Below are positions 60,174 through 64,000 of a stretch of DNA of 64,000 nt, piece after piece. How positions within the stretch are numbered: position 1 is the first letter of the stretch; each line of letters starts with the position of its first letter. Location of the stretch: NCBI RefSeq assembly GCF_030127105.1, contig NZ_CP126161.1, positions 2,356,001 through 2,420,000 of the forward strand, read 5' to 3'. Source of the stretch: Haloarcula pelagica. GTDB taxonomy: Archaea; Halobacteriota; Halobacteria; Halobacteriales; Haloarculaceae. Position numbers and translations under genes: made by a program. The notes below the pieces were generated by a model. That model ran no database searches, had not been told where the DNA came from, and saw only the letters and a list, made by a program, of their open reading frames with translations.

Positions 60174-60211
60174 TGTTACTGGTGCTGTAACATGTCCCGA
60201 GTCCCGTAACA
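60174..60211. promoter_or_regulatory. Cluster of TGTTAC/GTAACA half-sites
   Basis: TGTTAC (60174-60179) and GTAACA (60187-60192) form a perfect 6-base inverted repeat with a 7-base spacer. A third GTAACA follows at 60206-60211, 19 bases after the second. They lie upstream of the small winged-helix gene and downstream of the second HTH regulator gene and could be binding sites for either. Confidence 0.4.
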
Positions 60212-60341
60212 TAGTGTGGGCCGTAGGTATAGGATGGTACGGCGACTAACGTCTACTGCCCTTCCGGTGCGGCAGGTGTCCCGTGACGCTTCGGCCCTAC
60301 CTCCACCCGGGAGACCGCCGCCACCAGTTCTCCTACTGCCG

Positions 60342-61139
60342 TCACTCCGGTGCCGACAGCACGGTCTCCAGCGGTGTCGCGTCCTCGCGGTAGCGGTGGA
60401 ACCGGTCGAGGGCCCACTCTCGCGCGGCCGGGTCCTCGACGACCAGTGTCACCCGGAGGTTGTTGCTGTCGTCGTACGCACCGAGACAGCAGCCGCGGTC
60501 GTCGACGACGAGACCGAAATCGAGCGACGTTTCGTAGACGTAGAACTCGATCGACTCGTCGTCGACCCCCCGCGCCAGTGCGTCGTCGAACTCCCGTTCG
60601 GACCGCTCTAACACGCTGTGGTCGATGATGGATTCGATTCTGGTTCCCTGCTCCAGCAGGGTCGTCGCGGTGTTGTTGAATATCGCGGCCACGATCGGTG
60701 AGACCGTCTTGACATCGCCTTCGGCGGCCGCGAACCACTCGGTGAGTCGGTTGACAGGCGCCAACGGGGTCTGTTCACTGCCGACCGTGATCGTTCCGGT
60801 GTCCAGAACGACATCCGGGAGCTCGTCGCCGATCGGTCCGAGGTGTTCCGCGAGCGGGCCGAACTGTTTGGCTCGTTCGGTTTCGGCAAGCAGCGACTCG
60901 TAGCGTTCGTACACCCGCCGACCGGTCAGTGTCAGTCGGTAGTCACCGTCGACCTTCCGGACCCACTGTCGGTCGCTGTAGCCGGCCAGGATCCGCTGGA
61001 TCGTCGTCCGCGTCGCGTCGATCCGGTCACAGAGCTCACAGGGGCGGGCCGGGGACTCGGCCAGTGCGGACAACACGGCGAACCGCGCCGGTGAGCCAGT
61101 CAGGAACTGAACGTCCCCGTGGACTGAATCCCGCGTCAT
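60342..61139 (-). CDS. Winged-helix regulator with FilR1-like effector domain
   Basis: A 265-residue haloarchaeal regulator. The N-terminal winged helix has VQFLTGSPARFAVLSALAES, CDRIDATRTTIQRILAGYSD and the wing VRKVDGDYRLTLTGRRVYER. The C-terminal half (about 100-265) resembles the effector domain of methanogenesis-regulator FilR1-type proteins (FNNTATTLLEQGTRIESIID; DFGLVVDDRGCCLGAYDDSN). ATG at 61139 was chosen over the in-frame GTG two codons upstream. Ligand and targets unknown. Confidence 0.75.
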   Translation of the reverse strand: MTRDSVHGDVQFLTGSPARFAVLSALAESPARPCELCDRIDATRTTIQRILAGYSDRQWVRKVDGDYRLTLTGRRVYERYESLLAETERAKQFGPLAEHLGPIGDELPDVVLDTGTITVGSEQTPLAPVNRLTEWFAAAEGDVKTVSPIVAAIFNNTATTLLEQGTRIESIIDHSVLERSEREFDDALARGVDDESIEFYVYETSLDFGLVVDDRGCCLGAYDDSNNLRVTLVVEDPAAREWALDRFHRYREDATPLETVLSAPE

Positions 61140-61189
61140 TACCACGACATACGGTCGTACGGTAATGAGTGACTCGATCGAGATCGACT

Positions 61190-61715
61190 TCAGCCGGCGA
61201 CGGTGACGACCACCGTGACACGAGTGGTCCCACGGCGTGTCGTGACGGCCACGTCGAACCCGACCGCGAGCACGTGGGTCCGGCCAGCGCGCTCCTGGAC
61301 GACGACGGCCCGATCCGTCTCACAGGGGCCGAACGCACGGTTCGGACCGCCCGGGCAGCGCGCGCTGCCAGGCCGCCGCGGCCGTCGTGTTGTAGCTGAC
61401 GTTCCGGACCGTTCCGTCCCGAACACGCCCCGTCCGGAGCCTGTCGAGCGTCGGCGCGAGGTCCCCACGGACAGCACTGACAGCACCACGGCGCCGGGCC
61501 CACCCGTACTCCCCGGGGACGTTCGCACTGGCGACCGGTACCGCGCGGTCGAGGACGCGCAGTGTCGCGGCTGTCGGTTCGTCGTGGTCGGCGGTCGCGC
61601 GGACATCCTCGTGGTACCCGAGCTGCAAGGCTGCGAGTACCAGCGGTGCGACCGCGACCGCGACCAGTATCGCCGCGACCAAGACGAGCTGTCCGCGCTG
61701 TCTCACGCGTACCAC
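61190..61715 (-). pseudogene. Pilin-like protein (DUF7261-like), frameshifted
   Basis: The first frame gives VRQRGQLVLVAAILVAVAVA (a pilin-like hydrophobic start) and runs to VRNVSYNTTAAAAWQRA. The family's C-terminal part continues in another frame: GPNRAFGPCETDRAVVVQER, HVLAVGFDVAVTTRRGTTRV, ending VTVAG. The shift lies in the (GC)4 run at 61358-61365 and needs one base fewer or two more. The restored product would be about 175 residues. The other genes of the operon are intact, so a sequencing indel is likely. Confidence 0.75.
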
Positions 61716-62107
61716 ACCTCGATCCTGACCCGTCCGATCCCGGTGGGGATAACGGCCGTTCCCGTCGTCGTCTGTCGCGGCCGGGCGAGCCCGACCGTTC
61801 CGTGTGGCGTCTCGACCCGGAACAGGACGTTCTCGGGGAGGATCCGCTCGACGCGCCGTTCGAGCGCACCCCGTTCCCGATCGAACGTCGCCTCGCTGGC
61901 GAGAACCTCCCGGAGCCGCGTCGAACCGCCGTGGCGCGGCTGTTCGTTGGCCAGCACCGTCGCCACGTCGCTGGCGTACGCGTCCAGCTGTGGGCCGCGG
62001 GTGTCCGCCGCCGGCGGCCCCAACGCAAAGCCCAGCGTGACGCTCAGGATCACCACGACACCGATCGCTACTTCCAGCACCGACAGCGGGAGCTGACCCC
62101 TACCCAT
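61703..62107 (-). CDS. Pilin-like membrane-anchored protein (DUF7262-like)
   Basis: A 134-residue protein with one N-terminal hydrophobic segment (LSVLEVAIGVVVILSVTLGF) preceded by MGRGQLP, as in pseudopilins, and an extracellular domain with VLFRVETPHGTVGLARPRQT. It overlaps both neighbours by a few bases in the operon. I recall similar haloarchaeal proteins as DUF7262. It is probably a minor pilin or assembly component. Confidence 0.68.
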   Translation of the reverse strand: MGRGQLPLSVLEVAIGVVVILSVTLGFALGPPAADTRGPQLDAYASDVATVLANEQPRHGGSTRLREVLASEATFDRERGALERRVERILPENVLFRVETPHGTVGLARPRQTTTGTAVIPTGIGRVRIEVWYA

Positions 62108-62801
62108 CGACGGTCACCTCGAGTGTCGCTTTCGTCGTCCGCGGGGGCGCGTAGGCCACCGTCACCGATCCCGTGGGGACGGTCCCGGCCCCCTCGAACC
62201 GTAGCTCCGTCGTCTCGTAGGGCACCAGCGACACGGTGAACGTCCCCGCTAACCCGCTTCGGTTGTGCAACAGGATTCGATCGCCGGCCCTGACCGTCCA
62301 CAGTTCCGTGCCGGGCGGCGTCGAGATCGAGATCGTCGCCGTCGTCGTCCGGCGCGGCAGCGTCACCGACCCGGTCCCGGTCACGTTCGGCGTGACACTT
62401 CTGGTCGTCCGGCGTTCGACGAGGACGATCCGCCGGACCGTCGCCCCACCGTCCGGTGTTCCGGTCGAGGCGAGCCTCGACCCGTTCAGCGACACCGTCA
62501 CTGTTGCGTTCCGTGCCGGCGGGACCGCCCGGACGAGTCGGGACCGGTCGAACGCGTCGACCTGTGTCGCGTTGAGGACGTTGGCACGCGCTGCCAGCGG
62601 TCCGGTCGGATCGACCAGCCGTTCAGCGGTGGCCGCGGCAACCCGCTGTTCGTCGGGCGTCCGGTCGTGACGCGCCAGCGTCCCGTCCGCGACCGAAAGC
62701 GCCAGCCCGGTGACAACCGTCAGCAGGACCAACGCGACGGCGAGCGACGGGAGCGATGTCTGTGCACGGGTCCCGTTCCGGCGGTCGCCTGTGACTCCCA
62801 T
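62100..62801 (-). CDS. Pilin-like membrane-anchored protein (DUF7263-like)
   Basis: A 233-residue protein with a hydrophobic segment TSLPSLAVALVLLTVVTGLA after a short charged N-terminus, then a beta-rich extracellular domain dense in Thr and Arg (VTVSLNGSRLASTGTPDGG; TISISTPPGTELWTVRAGDR). It has translation overlaps with both neighbouring genes. I recall the family as DUF7263. It is likely a subunit of the same pilus-like machine. Confidence 0.68.
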   Translation of the reverse strand: MGVTGDRRNGTRAQTSLPSLAVALVLLTVVTGLALSVADGTLARHDRTPDEQRVAAATAERLVDPTGPLAARANVLNATQVDAFDRSRLVRAVPPARNATVTVSLNGSRLASTGTPDGGATVRRIVLVERRTTRSVTPNVTGTGSVTLPRRTTTATISISTPPGTELWTVRAGDRILLHNRSGLAGTFTVSLVPYETTELRFEGAGTVPTGSVTVAYAPPRTTKATLEVTVDG

Positions 62802-63244
62802 CAACTCCCCTCCAGGGTCACTGTCACGTTCCCTCGCCCACCGTCGACGGTGACGACCGTCCGCTCGCCGCTCTCCCAGGTTCCGTCGAAGGAACTAACC
62901 CGTGGCGGGAGGACCGGACGAACGCGCCCGCCGATCGACGGGTCCGGGTGGTCCAGGACGAGCGCGCCGCCGTCCGTCCGGATCGTGTACGCCGTGCCGT
63001 CGATGGTCGCCGGCAGATCGACCCGGACCCCAGCGGTGACGTGTCGCGCCCGTGGCGGAACCGCCCCCTCGACCCGCGCCGCGGACTGCACCAGCGTTCG
63101 TTCGCCCAGCTCCGTCCCAACTGCGGACCGGTACTCGGGGACCACGCCGCCGTACAACGTGGTCGTCAGGAGCCCGATGTAGAGGACGACGACACCGAGT
63201 CCCAGCAGCCGCTCGACGACGGTACTGAGCCCGCGGCTATCCAT
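62801..63244 (-). CDS. Pilin-like membrane-anchored protein (DUF7266-like)
   Basis: A 147-residue protein beginning MDSRGLSTVVERLLGLGVVV, an archaeal pilin-type N-terminus with a single hydrophobic helix, followed by a beta-rich domain (TAGVRVDLPATIDGTAYTIR). Its ATG overlaps the end of the preceding gene and its stop overlaps the next start, so it is co-translated. I recall the family as DUF7266. Confidence 0.68.
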   Translation of the reverse strand: MDSRGLSTVVERLLGLGVVVLYIGLLTTTLYGGVVPEYRSAVGTELGERTLVQSAARVEGAVPPRARHVTAGVRVDLPATIDGTAYTIRTDGGALVLDHPDPSIGGRVRPVLPPRVSSFDGTWESGERTVVTVDGGRGNVTVTLEGS

Positions 63245-63950
63245 GTGCCACCTCCGTGCGCATGTCGTGGCCGATCAGATAGACCGTCTCCCGTCCGCCC
63301 ACACTGGCGACGACACTCGGCGTCCCGTCGCCGTCGATGTCGCGGATCGTCGTCGATAGCCCGATCCGCCGGAAGTATCGCCCGAAGGCCTCCGGTGTCC
63401 GGGTCTCGATCGCGACCCGGTAGTCGTCGCTGGGAAGCCGCTCCCGGGTGTGCGTGACGTTCGTCCGAACCCGCGCGGTGACAGCGTCGCCGGCGACTGC
63501 ACCGCCGCTGGCGTTGACCCGTGGCGCGCCGACGACCAGCGTGTCGTTGGTCCGGGTGACGGTCACCGGCGGATCGCTGACGAGCCACCCCTCCCCGGGT
63601 TGCCCTCGGGTGACGGCCCCGGCGACGAAGGCGGCCCGGGCGCCGCCGGCGGTGTAGATGAGCGCGTCGATCCGGACGACACGGACGACGCCGCTCCCGT
63701 TCAACACCCGGAGGTCCCGCTGTGCAGTCGTCAGCCGTCCGTCGGTGAACTGGACCCGTGTCGTTCCCGGGCCGGTCTGTGCGACGGGCTCCAGCCCGTT
63801 CCGGAACGTGTCCGCGACACGGGTCGCGTCTGCCGTGGCCGTCTGGCCATCGATAACGGTCCCGACCGTGGCCGTAAGCCCGCCCAGTGCGAGGACGGTC
63901 AACCCCAGCAGGAGGACGACACCGACGACGTGTGACTGGGCGCGCCTCAC
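63237..63950 (-). CDS. Type IV pilin-like protein (DUF7289-like)
   Basis: A 237-residue protein with the archaeal pilin signal RRAQSHVVGVVLLLGLTVLA, where QSHVVG is the prepilin-peptidase region, then an extracellular domain with LPSDDYRVAIETRTPEAFGR and DIDGDGTPSVVASVGGRE. It starts with GTG, 4 bases inside the end of the upstream membrane-protein gene. It is the largest pilin-like subunit of the operon. The family label DUF7289 is from memory. Confidence 0.72.
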   Translation of the reverse strand: MRRAQSHVVGVVLLLGLTVLALGGLTATVGTVIDGQTATADATRVADTFRNGLEPVAQTGPGTTRVQFTDGRLTTAQRDLRVLNGSGVVRVVRIDALIYTAGGARAAFVAGAVTRGQPGEGWLVSDPPVTVTRTNDTLVVGAPRVNASGGAVAGDAVTARVRTNVTHTRERLPSDDYRVAIETRTPEAFGRYFRRIGLSTTIRDIDGDGTPSVVASVGGRETVYLIGHDMRTEVAHG

Positions 63951-64000
63951 AGCAGTCCCACCCCGGCGTAGACGACGTAGCCGAGCACGACCAGCAGGCT
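63947..64000 (-). CDS. C-terminal end of a membrane protein, probably TadC/PilC-like (partial)
   Basis: Only 17 codons and the stop are in the window: SLLVVLGYVVYAGVGLL, a hydrophobic helix ending the protein. Its stop overlaps the start of the pilin-like gene by 4 bases. In haloarchaea such pilin-like operons usually follow a type II/IV secretion ATPase and a TadC/PilC-like membrane platform, so this is probably the platform protein. The fragment alone cannot prove it. Confidence 0.4.
   Translation of the reverse strand, partial: SLLVVLGYVVYAGVGLL

Overview
The window is chromosomal DNA from a halophilic archaeon (class Halobacteria). The evidence is very high GC with strong G/C bias at third codon positions, acidic proteins, many leaderless genes whose A/T-rich TATA element lies about 27 bases before the start codon, 4-base stop/start overlaps, and marker genes: FtsZ2, L15e, haloarchaeal CrtB/CrtY/Brp, a fused NuoCD, CobY/CbiZ cobalamin genes, HemAT and archaeal tRNA-Tyr. 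The family Haloarculaceae is possible, but that is only an impression. No rRNA, CRISPR array, prophage or intact insertion sequence was seen.

Layout. 1-11.7 kb: the tail of sepF, an ABC exporter, two zinc-ribbon/DUF proteins, a large PKD/CARDB-like surface protein followed by a lipoprotein (a low-GC island straddles these two genes), a rhodanese-metallo-beta-lactamase protein, a second ABC exporter and an HxlR regulator. 11.7-18.1 kb: a compact RNB ribonuclease, then a retinal/carotenoid module of a Bat-type PAS-GAF-HTH regulator followed by crtB-crtY-brp, with a candidate Bat upstream activating sequence before crtB. 18.1-31.2 kb: L15e, a P19-like metal-binding lipoprotein, sugar and central metabolism genes (hydroxyacid dehydrogenase, HpcH aldolase, GlmM-type mutase, epimerase, Nudix, methyltransferases) and a Zn/Cd-type P1B ATPase. 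31.4-45.1 kb: Rio2 kinase, an APC permease with an RCK partner, MsrA plus thioesterase, a solitary nuoCD divergent from a second Bat-type regulator, endonuclease IV, NcsA and a pilin-like protein with an FG-GAP-like body. 45.1-50 kb: ftsZ2 in an operon with a ribbon-helix-helix (RHH) protein, two further zinc-ribbon/RHH proteins, tRNA-Tyr and HemAT. 51.4-58.5 kb: late-step/salvage cobalamin cluster (HAD hydrolase, cbiB, cobS, cobY, cobD, cbiZ, cobA, cbiP). 58.5-61.1 kb: a MinD-like ATPase with a partner gene, and two HTH regulators. 61.2-64 kb: an operon of pilin-like proteins that probably follows a TadC/PilC-type membrane protein.

How the genes work together. crtB, crtY and brp supply phytoene, lycopene cyclisation and beta-carotene cleavage to retinal under an adjacent Bat-like sensor. 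The cobalamin genes adenosylate, amidate and attach the lower ligand, and CbiZ adds salvage. SepF and FtsZ2 are both division proteins; the ftsZ2 operon has a perfect 9-base inverted repeat near its predicted transcription start that could be an operator.

Two genes (cbiB and a pilin-like DUF7261-type gene) carry single frameshifts, in a G run and in a GC-dinucleotide run. Both sit in otherwise intact operons, so sequencing indels are as likely as real mutations. The frameshift in cbiB leaves one long open frame that runs on into cobY and looks like a fusion protein; that reading is rejected.
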